This document shows positions 1-6,292 of a DNA stretch of 9,211 nucleotides, one piece after another. This DNA comes from Rhodospirillales bacterium (GTDB lineage Bacteria > Pseudomonadota > Alphaproteobacteria > UBA8366 > JADFVY01): contig JAHELM010000058.1 in NCBI GenBank assembly GCA_024644185.1, forward strand, positions 1-9,211, read 5' to 3'. The notes beneath the pieces are model-generated. The model saw only the letters and a list, made by a program, of their open reading frames with translations, had not been told where the DNA came from and searched no databases. The position numbers were made by a program, and so were the translations under genes. Each line of letters begins with the position of its first letter. Position 1 is the stretch's first letter.

Positions 1-2726
1 GCCGCATTCAGCCGCGCGGTGGCCGGCAGCGGCAGGGGCGACACGGTGAACTGCAGCGGGTCGCCGTCCGGATCGCTGGCCGAGAGGCGGAACCGCAATC
101 CGCCGCCATAGGCCACCGTGCGGTCGCCGATCGGCGCCAGCACGGGCGGATGGTTGGCCCGGCGCACATGCACGCCCACCAGATCCGGCGCCGACCAGAC
201 GACGCCGTCATAGACCGTCAGCTCGGCGATATAGAGGCCCCGCGTATCGGCCGTGAAGACGGGCCGCGCCGCGGACGGGTCGGCAAACCCGGCGGCGCTG
301 CCGCCCGGCCTTACGACGAAGCGCCAGAAATACCGCAGCGCCTGGCCGTCGGGATCGTGCGACGCCGTGCCGTCCAGCGTGACCATATCGCCGACCGAGG
401 CCAGCTGGTCCGGGCCCGCGACGGCCACCGGCGGCGTATTGACGATGGTGACGATGACGGTATCGGGCGCCGAATCCTCGACCCCGTCATTGACCGTCAG
501 CCGCACCGCATAGGGGCCGAACACGTCCGGCGTGAAACTGGCCAGCGCCCCCGGCCCGCCGGCGATGACCGCGGCACTGCCGGCCGGCACGCTGTCGAAG
601 CTCCAGCGATAGCTCAGCGGGTCGCCGTCGGCATCGTATGAGCCGGCGCCGTCGAGCGCGACCGCGCGGCCCAGAACGACCGTCTGGTCCGGCCCGGCAT
701 CGGCCACCGGGGCCGTGTTGGCGAAGACCGCGACCGTGTCGGGGAAGCTGTCGATCTGCGCATCGGCGACGATCAGCTGGGCCACGTAGAGCCCGGTCGC
801 ATCGGCGGTGAACGACGGCCGCGCGGCGAACGGATCGTCGAGTACCGCATGACTGCCCGAAGGCTTGAAGATCAGCGCCCAGCGATAGGCGATTGCATGC
901 CCGTCGGGATCGTGCGAGGCACTGCCGTCGAGCTGCGCCAGGGCGCCGCCGGGAACGCGGATTCCGGGCCCGGCATCGGCCACCGGCCGCAGATTGGTAT
1001 CGTGGCCGATACCGGCCTCGCCGTCGCCATTGCCATCGGCCGTTCCGGTCTTGAACTCGTCGCCGGATTCCTCGCCGGATTCCTCGCTGGATCCCTCGCC
1101 GGATTCCTCGCCGGATCCCTCGCCGGATTCCTCGTCCTCGGCGCCGTGACCCTTGGCGATCACCACGAAGGACGGGGCGCTGGCGGCGGCGCCGTCATTG
1201 ACCACGAGCTGCGCCAGATAGGTGCCCTCGCGGTCGGGCACCAGTCCGGCGACCGCCGAACCGGAATCGGTGAGCGCCGCATGGCTGCCCTCGGGCGCCG
1301 CCAGCAGCGACCAGCGATAGCTCAGCGCATCGCCATTGGCGTCGCGCGAGGCGCCGCCATCGAGGACCAGCGCCGTGCCGGGCGCCGACGCGGCACGCAG
1401 ATCCGGCCCGGCATCGGCGACCGGCGGCAGGTTGCCGGTGCTGAACACCACGGTGTCGGGCGCGCTGTCCTGCGTGCCGTCGGAGACCACGAGCTGGGCC
1501 ACATAGGTGCCCGGCAGGTCGGCGGTGAATCCCGTGCGCACCGAATCCGGCGCCGCGATCGCCGCGGCACTGCCGGCCGGCGCGCCAACCAGCGCCCAGT
1601 GCGCGATCAGCAAATCGCCATTGGCATCGGTCGAGCCGCTGGCGTCGAGCAGAACCTTCTGCCCTGCCGCGATCGCCTGGTCAGCCCCGGCCTCCGCCAC
1701 CGGCGCCACATTGCCGTCGGTCACCAGTGCCGTGTCGTAGGCCACGGCACCGGACGGATCGGTTACCGTCAACTGCACCACGTAATCGCCCGGCCAGTCG
1801 AACAGCAGGAAGGCGCGGCGTTCCTCGTCCTCGCCGATCTGCCAGCGGGCGCCCTCGGGCGCGTGCAGCACGGTCCAGCGGAATTCCAGCGAATCGCCGT
1901 TGGCGTCTCCGGTCAGCTCGGCGTCCAGCGCCACCCGGCCCGGCGCGGAGACCGCCAGATCGGCGCCCGCTTGCGCCGCCGGCGCGACATTGCCGCTGCT
2001 GAGAATCACCTGGTCGGTCGCGGCCTCGCCGCTGCCGTCGCCCACCGTCAGCGCCGCCACATAAGCACCCGGCAGATCGGCCAGCAGGCGCGGGCGAACC
2101 GCGTCCACCGCATCGATCACCGCGGCGCTGCCAACCGGGGCCGAAACCAGTCGCCATTCATGGGTCAGCGCATCGCCATCCACATCGGAGGACAGGCTGC
2201 CATCCAGGGTCGCGGCCATGCCCGGCACGATCGCCGCGTCACGGCCGGAATCGGCGACTGGCGGCAGGTTTCCGGTGCTCACCAGCACCCGGTCCGGCGC
2301 GCTGTCCGCCGTGCCGTCATTCGCCACCAGTTCGATTTCATAGGTTCCCGGCAAGTCGAGCGTGAGGCTGGGCCGCACGGCTTCGCTGTCGCTCAACGCA
2401 ACCGCGCTGCCGAAAGGCCGGCCGGCGATGCGCCAGGTAAACGTCACCGGATCGCCGTCCGGGTCGTGGGAGCCGCTGGCGTCGAGCACGATCGTCTGCC
2501 CCGGCAGCGCCGTCCGGTCGGCTCCGGCATCGGCGACCGGGATCACGTTGGCGCGCGGTTCCGCGTGGCCGTCGCCGTTGCCGGCGCCATGCTCGGTGTT
2601 GCCGTTGCCCCCGGCCATGCCGTTCGAGGACTTGGCCCGCGCGACGTCCGCCCCCGGGACCGACGCCGCCATCCAGACAAACGCGGCGGCGGCCGCAACA
2701 ACCGTCACGCGCACAATCTTTGTCAT
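1..2726 (-). CDS. Large exported PKD-domain repeat protein, N-terminal part (truncated by window edge)
   Basis: The frame is open from ATG at 2726 to the left edge (908 codons, no stop). Residues 1-31 look like a signal peptide: Lys/Arg near the start, an Ala/Val-rich core and an ARA site. A Gly/Asn-rich spacer leads to eight PKD (Ig-like beta-sandwich) repeats. Each begins with an N-x-x-P-V-A-x-A-G motif, at about residues 60, 153, 246, 339, 432, 578, 670 and 763, giving a period of 92-95. Each carries the typical LDGSxSxDPDGDxLxYxW core and ends in LxVxDGxxxSAPDxV. An acidic Glu/Gly/Ser linker (about 523-577) separates repeats 5 and 6. At about residue 858 a different module begins (NHPPVLAPIGD, then SASDPDGDPLQF), resembling the putative-Ig/cadherin-like family. 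PKD arrays usually occur in secreted or surface proteins for adhesion or polymer binding, so that role is inferred. The C-terminus is outside the window, so any enzyme or anchor domain is unseen. The ribosome site is weak (AAGAGA directly before ATG), so the start rests on the signal peptide. Confidence 0.9.
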   Translation of the reverse strand, partial: MTKIVRVTVVAAAAAFVWMAASVPGADVARAKSSNGMAGGNGNTEHGAGNGDGHAEPRANVIPVADAGADRTALPGQTIVLDASGSHDPDGDPVTFTWRIAGRPFGSAVALSDSEAVRPSLTLDLPGTYEIELVANDGTADSAPDRVLVSTGNLPPVADSGRDAAIVPGMAATLDGSLSSDVDGDALTHEWRLVSAPVGSAAVIDAVDAVRPRLLADLPGAYVAALTVGDGSGEAATDQVILSSGNVAPAAQAGADLAVSAPGRVALDAELTGDANGDSLEFRWTVLHAPEGARWQIGEDEERRAFLLFDWPGDYVVQLTVTDPSGAVAYDTALVTDGNVAPVAEAGADQAIAAGQKVLLDASGSTDANGDLLIAHWALVGAPAGSAAAIAAPDSVRTGFTADLPGTYVAQLVVSDGTQDSAPDTVVFSTGNLPPVADAGPDLRAASAPGTALVLDGGASRDANGDALSYRWSLLAAPEGSHAALTDSGSAVAGLVPDREGTYLAQLVVNDGAAASAPSFVVIAKGHGAEDEESGEGSGEESGEGSSEESGEESGDEFKTGTADGNGDGEAGIGHDTNLRPVADAGPGIRVPGGALAQLDGSASHDPDGHAIAYRWALIFKPSGSHAVLDDPFAARPSFTADATGLYVAQLIVADAQIDSFPDTVAVFANTAPVADAGPDQTVVLGRAVALDGAGSYDADGDPLSYRWSFDSVPAGSAAVIAGGPGALASFTPDVFGPYAVRLTVNDGVEDSAPDTVIVTIVNTPPVAVAGPDQLASVGDMVTLDGTASHDPDGQALRYFWRFVVRPGGSAAGFADPSAARPVFTADTRGLYIAELTVYDGVVWSAPDLVGVHVRRANHPPVLAPIGDRTVAYGGGLRFRLSASDPDGDPLQFTVSPLPLPATARLNA
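1063..1134 (-). repeat. Six tandem 12-bp units encoding an acidic linker
   Basis: On the plus strand the unit is CCGGATTCCTCG, repeated six times without gaps; two copies have a T-to-C change at position 7, and one of these also has a C-to-T change at position 2. The period is four codons, so gain or loss of a unit keeps the PKD gene in frame. Read on the minus strand it encodes Glu-Glu-Ser-Gly-like tetrapeptides (residues about 531-555). It sits between the fifth and sixth PKD domains and probably forms a flexible, charged hinge. The near-identity of the units suggests recent slippage. Confidence 0.95.
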
Positions 2727-3199
2727 TCTCTTGAAACCCTGTCGCTGAACCGTTTCGTTTTGGAAGGGAACGATCGCCGCGGAGGGCGCAAGCGAACACG
2801 CGCCGCCGGTGTCGGCACCGCACAACGCCTTTGAAATTGCACCGGAATTCCCGACACAATGCGAGCCCATGGCAGTCCCCTTCAGTATATGCCCTATCGT
2901 TCTTCATTGCCCGGCCGGCCACTTCGGGCCGTTACCAGTGCACCGGAATTTGCTCCCGGCGATTGCGTGCATGATTCCGATCTTGCGCTACCGTCGTCCA
3001 GCGATATCGCATCCGATAAGTGTAAAATTGATCGGAATATCCACAAATACAGGCGGGTTACCTGGCATGGTCCGTGCGCCCGTCGTGCCGTCGCTCTGGC
3101 GGCGGGTGAAGGTCCCAGTGGGGTTGCGTACCACCGCCGAGACGTCGCCGCCGGGCAAGGCACAGCAGTTGGACCGCGTGCGGTCGGCGATAGCCTTCC
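2727..3199. other. Intergenic region upstream of the PKD gene
   Basis: This 473-bp stretch lies between the glycosylase stop and the PKD start, both on the minus strand. I find no convincing gene: the frames crossing it extend into antisense of real genes and show no family signature. It is more AT-rich around 3000-3055 and 2880-2900, which fits regulatory DNA for the minus-strand PKD gene. It contains a 12-bp direct repeat (TGCACCGGAATT at 2838-2849 and 2939-2950) and an imperfect inverted repeat at 3003-3041 (GATAT..CCGAT / ATCGG.ATATC). Confidence 0.6.
3019..3046 (-). promoter_or_regulatory. Possible promoter for the PKD gene
   Basis: On the minus strand TTGTGG (3046-3041) is followed after 16 bp by TACACT (3024-3019), a partial match to sigma-70 -35 and -10 boxes inside an AT-rich patch. 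It lies about 290 bp before the PKD start and within an imperfect inverted repeat (3003-3041). A second candidate -10, TATACT at 2889-2884, has no good -35. Neither is strong; the real start site could be elsewhere. Confidence 0.25.
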
Positions 3200-4390
3200 T
3201 TACCCCTCGCCCCGTTCGACCCGGTCCATTCCGGTGTATCGCCGCAGCCGGTCGAGTTCGGCTTCCAGCGCCCGGTTTCGGGCGGCGGTGGATCTGATGC
3301 CGGGTTCCAGCCACAGCCCGGTAACGCGCAGCGTGCCGGTGGCGCGGTCGCATTTCATGTCGATGCGGCCGATCAGGTCGTCGCCCTGCAGCAGCGGGAA
3401 GACGTAATAGCCGTGGGTGCGCTTCGCCGCGGGGACGAAGACCTCGATCCGGTAGTCGAAACCGAACAGGCGGCGGGCACGGGCACGATCGCGGATCACC
3501 GGATCGAAGGGGCTGAGCAGGCGCAGCCGTGACGGCGGGTCCGGCGCATCGGCGATGCGGGCCAGGAGATCCGGGCGGGCGAGCGCGGCGCGCGGGCGCG
3601 TACCGTCGGCGGGCTCGATTTCGACCTCGATCAATTCGCCGCCGGCGCGCCGGGCGACACACCAGGTCCGGGCCTCGTCTGGCGTGACCGCATCCCAGAA
3701 GGCGGCGATCTCGCCGGCGGTGGCGATGCCGAGACGATCCAGCGCGCCGGCGCAGAACCAGTCCACGTAATCGCCCGCGGCCGGTTCGCGGAGGGCCGCC
3801 GGGATCACCCGTTCGGCCAGGTCGTAGATCTTCTGGAAGCCCTCGCGCCGGGCAACCGCAAGCCGGCCCGTACGCCACAGATATTCCAGCGCGGTCTTCG
3901 ACGGATGCCAGTCCCACCAGCCGCCGGGTACCGCCGCCGCGGCGCGTGGAGGGCGCAGTTGTCGCGCCAGCACCGGGCCCCGGGCGCGCACATGGGCGAG
4001 GATGTCGTCCAGCATGGGTTCGAAGGCATCGCTGTGCCAGCCCCGCCATCGCGCCCGCAGCCGGGCGGCGTCGCGTTCAAAGCGCAGGGCCCACCAGGGA
4101 TAAAATTCGGTGGGCAGGATCGCCGCGTCATGGGTCCAGTTCTCGAACAGAGTCCGCTCCTGCTCCACGAGGCGCACCAGATCGGCCGGGGCATAGGTCT
4201 GGTTGCGGGCGAACAGGATCATGTGGTGGGCGCGCTTGACCGTATTGATGCTGTCGACCTGCACAAAGCCCAGGCGCGCGATCAGCGCGAGCAGGCCGGG
4301 CCGGGTAAGCCTGGCGGCGGGCGGAGCGGACAGGCCCTGCAAATGCAGGAACAGGCGGCGGGCCTGGCGGTTGGGGATGACGAGAGCCAT
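3200..4390 (-). CDS. YcaQ/AlkX-like DNA glycosylase (winged-helix family)
   Basis: This 396-residue protein matches the winged-helix HTH_42 family (AlkZ/YcaQ), whose E. coli member YcaQ is a DNA glycosylase that unhooks alkylation damage and interstrand crosslinks. Catalysis in the YcaQ subfamily uses a Gln-hydrophobic-Asp motif; here it is Gln44-Val45-Asp46 in GFVQVDSINTV. Other family marks are HHMILFARN after the motif, ENWTHDAAILPTEFYPWW near residue 82, a central WWDWHPSK segment, and the C-terminal beta-barrel blocks LLSPFDPVIRDR and HGYYVFPLL...LIGRIDMKCDR. The length fits the family (about 400), so it looks intact. The ATG at 4390 has no clear Shine-Dalgarno sequence, but TATAAC lies 5 nt before it, so a leaderless transcript is possible. 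It is probably transcribed alone: 210 bp and a possible terminator separate it from the CBS gene upstream. I am confident of the family; the exact substrate is inferred. Confidence 0.92.
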   Translation of the reverse strand: MALVIPNRQARRLFLHLQGLSAPPAARLTRPGLLALIARLGFVQVDSINTVKRAHHMILFARNQTYAPADLVRLVEQERTLFENWTHDAAILPTEFYPWWALRFERDAARLRARWRGWHSDAFEPMLDDILAHVRARGPVLARQLRPPRAAAAVPGGWWDWHPSKTALEYLWRTGRLAVARREGFQKIYDLAERVIPAALREPAAGDYVDWFCAGALDRLGIATAGEIAAFWDAVTPDEARTWCVARRAGGELIEVEIEPADGTRPRAALARPDLLARIADAPDPPSRLRLLSPFDPVIRDRARARRLFGFDYRIEVFVPAAKRTHGYYVFPLLQGDDLIGRIDMKCDRATGTLRVTGLWLEPGIRSTAARNRALEAELDRLRRYTGMDRVERGEG

Positions 4391-4400
4391 GGGGTGTTAT
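4391..4400 (-). promoter_or_regulatory. Possible -10 box just before the glycosylase start (leaderless?)
   Basis: Read on the minus strand, GCTATAACACCCC immediately precedes the ATG. TATAAC matches five of six -10 positions, and its 5-nt distance to the ATG would put transcription start at or beside the A of the start codon. No good -35 is seen at the usual distance and there is no Shine-Dalgarno sequence. This is a weak inference. Confidence 0.3.
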
Positions 4401-4470
4401 AGCGCGAAAGGCGGGGGATGTGGCGAGCGGGAAGCGGTCATCGGCCTTGCCGGAGAACCCCTTCCCCGCA

Positions 4471-4504
4471 CAAAAGATCGACGGCGCGATGGGGAGGCGC
4501 CGTC
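4471..4504 (-). terminator. Probable intrinsic terminator after the CBS gene
   Basis: On the minus strand an 8-bp perfect stem (GACGGCGC / GCGCCGTC, arms at 4504-4497 and 4487-4480) with a 9-nt loop is followed within 3-4 nt by TTTT. It lies about 100 bp past the CBS-protein stop and before the glycosylase start, so it would separate these two genes. The U-tract is short, so it may be a weak terminator. Confidence 0.5.
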
Positions 4505-4600
4505 ATGAAAGTCTTGCCTTGGGGTGCGGGATTCAGCGTCCCACGTTGGCCGTGCCAGGGGAGTACGTGGAGGCGTCGCCCCGGCGCGGATCGAACGCCG

Positions 4601-5017
4601 TCAATGCGCGGTGGGCGCCGCGGCCTTGAGGACCTCGCCGGCGAGGGTGAAGTCGTGGCGGGCGAGATCGTCGACCGAGAGCACGCCGACCATCTTCCTG
4701 TCGCGGTTCATCACCGCCAGGCGGCGGAGATGCTTGCCTTCCATCTGCAGGGCCGCGTCGGCGCAGGATTGATCGTCGAAGCACCAGGCCACGTCCTTGC
4801 TCATGATGTCGCGGACGTGGGTTTTCGCCAGATCGCGGCCGTCGGCGACGGCACGAATGCAGATGTCGCGATCGGTGATCATCCCGGCCAGCTTCCCGTC
4901 CGTCCAGACGGGCAGCAAGCCGATATCGAGGTCGCGCATGGTCTTCGCGCAATCCTGGATCGTCGTGTCGGGTTTTACGGTTTCAATTCCGGCGGACATG
5001 CATTCCTTGACCAGCAT
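4601..5017 (-). CDS. Two-CBS-domain protein (HRP1-like)
   Basis: The protein has 138 residues and is essentially a Bateman pair: CBS1 about 6-58 (KECMSAGIETVKPDTTI...MRDLDIGLLPV...GMITDRDI) and CBS2 about 70-122 (RDIMSKDVAWCFDDQSC...HLRRLAVMNRDRKMVGVLSVDDLARH). Such stand-alone pairs, for example mycobacterial hypoxic response protein 1, are cytosolic modules that bind adenosyl nucleotides or similar ligands and signal energy state or stress. The ligand here cannot be read from sequence. I chose ATG 5017 because GGAGGG lies at 5027-5022, 4 nt upstream, and because homologues begin just before the MSAG segment. The frame is open further upstream to 5191, but that extension is Pro/Arg-rich with no domain. 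The neighbouring minus-strand gene upstream encodes an exported NrfJ-like protein 250 bp away; no functional tie is evident. Confidence 0.9.
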   Translation of the reverse strand: MLVKECMSAGIETVKPDTTIQDCAKTMRDLDIGLLPVWTDGKLAGMITDRDICIRAVADGRDLAKTHVRDIMSKDVAWCFDDQSCADAALQMEGKHLRRLAVMNRDRKMVGVLSVDDLARHDFTLAGEVLKAAAPTAH

Positions 5018-5267
5018 CTGTCCCTCCATGGCTTGGGGTTGCACCCTCGGCGGAGGCGGCAGGGGAAACGGGCGTCGGAATCGGTGGTGCCGCGTCGCGG
5101 TTCCTGCCCGCCGGGCCGGGGGCATGATCGATGACGAGCAAACGTTCGGAAAAGCGCGGCGAACCGGGATGTCCCGGACGGATCCTCGCAAGTTCGCGAT
5201 GATAGCACGGCGTCGATTATAATGAAAGTATGGTTAATTCCGCTGCCGCGCGCGCCCGGCGGTGCGG
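5018..5267. other. Intergenic leader region of the CBS gene
   Basis: This 250-bp stretch has no gene I can support. On the minus strand it contains a perfect TATAAT at 5221-5216 in an AT-rich patch (about 5205-5240), which would give a 5' leader of roughly 190 nt, plus a second -10-like TATCAT a little downstream. No clear -35 box is seen. The lower part (5030-5150) is GC-rich, and its open frame encodes only Pro/Arg-rich, domain-free sequence. Confidence 0.5.
5216..5221 (-). promoter_or_regulatory. Consensus -10 box upstream of the CBS gene
   Basis: TATAAT on the minus strand matches the sigma-70 -10 consensus perfectly and stands out in high-GC DNA between the NrfJ-like gene stop and the CBS start. 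No hexamer near TTGACA is present 16-18 bp upstream, so it would need an activator or be a weak promoter. Confidence 0.4.
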
Positions 5268-5981
5268 TTATTCGCCCAGCACGGCCACGCCGCCGAGGAA
5301 CAGCACGCTGGCGAAATCGCGGTTCAGCGCGGCGCTGTGGAAATCCCGCATCTCGGCGCCTTCGCCATAGCGGACCCGGGCGCCGACCGGAATGTCCTGG
5401 CGGGGAATGGCCAGCCATGTGGCCGCGCCGGCCTCGTCCACCCGCAGGTAGGTGTAGTTGCCGGCGGCGATGGCCTCGGCGACGGTGCCGCCATGGGGCA
5501 GATCGGCCGGGTCGATGGCGGCGGCAACCGCGGGATGGCCGGGAGGCATCGCCGCGCCAGCCTGATCGCCGCCGGCGCTGTCGGGAATCGGCGGATGGCT
5601 GGGCGATCCGGGTCCAGCATCGCCGGGCGCCACCACGCTGTCGAGGAACCAGACCTCGGCGAAGGTGCGGTCCAGCGAAGAACTGTGGAAATCGGTCATC
5701 AAGGCCCCTTCGCCGTACTCGATCCGCGTGCCGACCGCGATCTCGCGCCGGGGGATGGCCAGCCAGGTCTCCGTGCCGTCCTGTTTTACCAGCAGATAGG
5801 TATAGGCGCCGGCGGCGATGACCTCGGCGATCTTGCCTTCATGGGGCGCGCCGGTCTGGCCGACAAGAACGGTGGCCGGGCGCGAGAGGGCCGACGGCGG
5901 GGCGGAGGGGACGAGCGGCGCCGCCAAGGCCGGCATTGCCAGCCCGAGCAGCGCGACCAGGGAAACCGAGAGCGTTTTCAC
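5268..5981 (-). CDS. Exported protein with two tandem NrfJ-like domains
   Basis: This 237-residue protein has a signal peptide (MKTLSVSLVALLGLAMPALA, predicted cut after residue 20) and two copies of one domain at about 49-117 and 165-233, offset by 116 residues. Shared landmarks are G-x-Y-T-Y-L (59-63 / 175-179), the TWLAIPR block (72-78 / 188-194), YGEGAxM (89-95 / 205-211), DFHS (97-100 / 213-216) and LxRxFAxVxFL. These match the small periplasmic NrfJ-related family, usually a single copy with a G-G-Y-T-Y motif and FHSKSLxRTFDxIxF ending. The linker has SHPPIP and PPGHP motifs, also seen before this domain in relatives. NrfJ is named from nitrite-reductase operons, but no nrf or cytochrome gene is visible here, so the function is unknown; periplasmic location is inferred. 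Translation probably starts at GTG 5981, with AAAGGA 8 nt upstream (5995-5990). It lacks cysteines and any CxxCH haem motif. Confidence 0.85.
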   Translation of the reverse strand: MKTLSVSLVALLGLAMPALAAPLVPSAPPSALSRPATVLVGQTGAPHEGKIAEVIAAGAYTYLLVKQDGTETWLAIPRREIAVGTRIEYGEGALMTDFHSSSLDRTFAEVWFLDSVVAPGDAGPGSPSHPPIPDSAGGDQAGAAMPPGHPAVAAAIDPADLPHGGTVAEAIAAGNYTYLRVDEAGAATWLAIPRQDIPVGARVRYGEGAEMRDFHSAALNRDFASVLFLGGVAVLGE

Positions 5982-6118
5982 CGGGAATATCCTTTGCTGA
6001 ACCTGCGGTCCTGAACCCTTCCCGCGACCCTATTTCGCCCCGCCCGGTCCGGCATTGACATGGATCAGCCGCGCCCCGGCGCCACCCGGATTTGACGGCA
6101 TTGACGCCCGGCGGCCGA

Positions 6119-6133
6119 AATATAGCTTATATT
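6119..6133. promoter_or_regulatory. AT-rich palindrome, candidate operator or -10 region
   Basis: AATATA-gct-TATATT is a perfect 6-bp inverted repeat with a 3-nt spacer, set between GC-rich flanks in a divergent promoter region. TTGACG lies at 6101-6106, but its spacing to TATAGC is only 14 bp. It could be an operator or part of a promoter on either strand. Confidence 0.3.
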
Positions 6134-6219
6134 GGCGCGGAACGGGACTAGCGGTTCGACTCTGAAGCTCGGCACCCTGCGCGTCAGGCCGCCCCACTAG
6201 TTTAACTATTTGTTTGGGC

Positions 6220-6274
6220 TCAATTCTTTTCGACATTTGATCTCAATTTCATCGGACTCAAATGTCGGAATTGA
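6220..6274. repeat. Long inverted repeat (hairpin) upstream of the VOC gene
   Basis: The left arm is TCAATTC (6220-6226) plus CGACATTTGA (6231-6240), with TTTT between them as a bulge. The right arm is TCAAATGTCG joined to GAATTGA (6258-6274). All 17 positions pair, around a 17-nt loop. The structure ends 18 nt before the VOC ATG and 6 nt before its Shine-Dalgarno sequence. It could be an mRNA leader hairpin, a protein-binding site or a remnant of a small mobile element. It has no U-run after the stem, so it is not a standard terminator. Confidence 0.85.
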
Positions 6275-6292
6275 ACCACTAGGGAGAGTGCG

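Larger units (their letters stand above)
5982..6292. other. Divergent intergenic region between the NrfJ-like and VOC genes
   Basis: This 311-bp region must hold promoters for both divergent genes. A GC-rich part (5998-6118) carries GGCATTGAC twice (6051-6059 and 6097-6105). It is followed by an AT-rich palindrome (6119-6133) and then a markedly AT-rich block (6201-6275, 25 G/C of 75) with a long inverted repeat. A 68-codon minus-strand frame at 6030-6236 has no recognisable domain and no convincing ribosome site, so I do not call it a gene. Confidence 0.6.

Noticed and set aside
849..2834. 661-codon open frame on the plus strand opposite the PKD gene
   Set aside because: It is aligned codon-for-codon antisense to the PKD frame and open because that gene lacks Leu/Ser codons whose complements are stops. 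Its translation is Arg/Gly/His-rich with no domain, and the minus frame has clear PKD repeats and a signal peptide.
2988..4049. 353-codon minus-strand frame overlapping the glycosylase
   Set aside because: It is a shifted frame of the YcaQ-like gene, Arg/Pro/Gly-rich, without any family signature.
5018..5191. N-terminal extension of the CBS protein to 5191
   Set aside because: It is Pro/Arg-rich with no signal peptide or domain, while ATG 5017 has a good Shine-Dalgarno sequence and fits the length of homologues.
6140..6170. GCGGTTCGACTCTG resembling a tRNA T-arm
   Set aside because: The bases flanking the TTCGACT loop do not pair as a stem, and no acceptor, anticodon arm or CCA end can be drawn around it.
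6030..6236. 68-codon minus-strand frame beginning MSKRIEPKQIVKL, faintly like an IS3 OrfA start
   Set aside because: Only the first dozen residues recall that family, there is no helix-turn-helix continuation, no terminal repeats and no orfB remnant nearby; the resemblance is probably chance.
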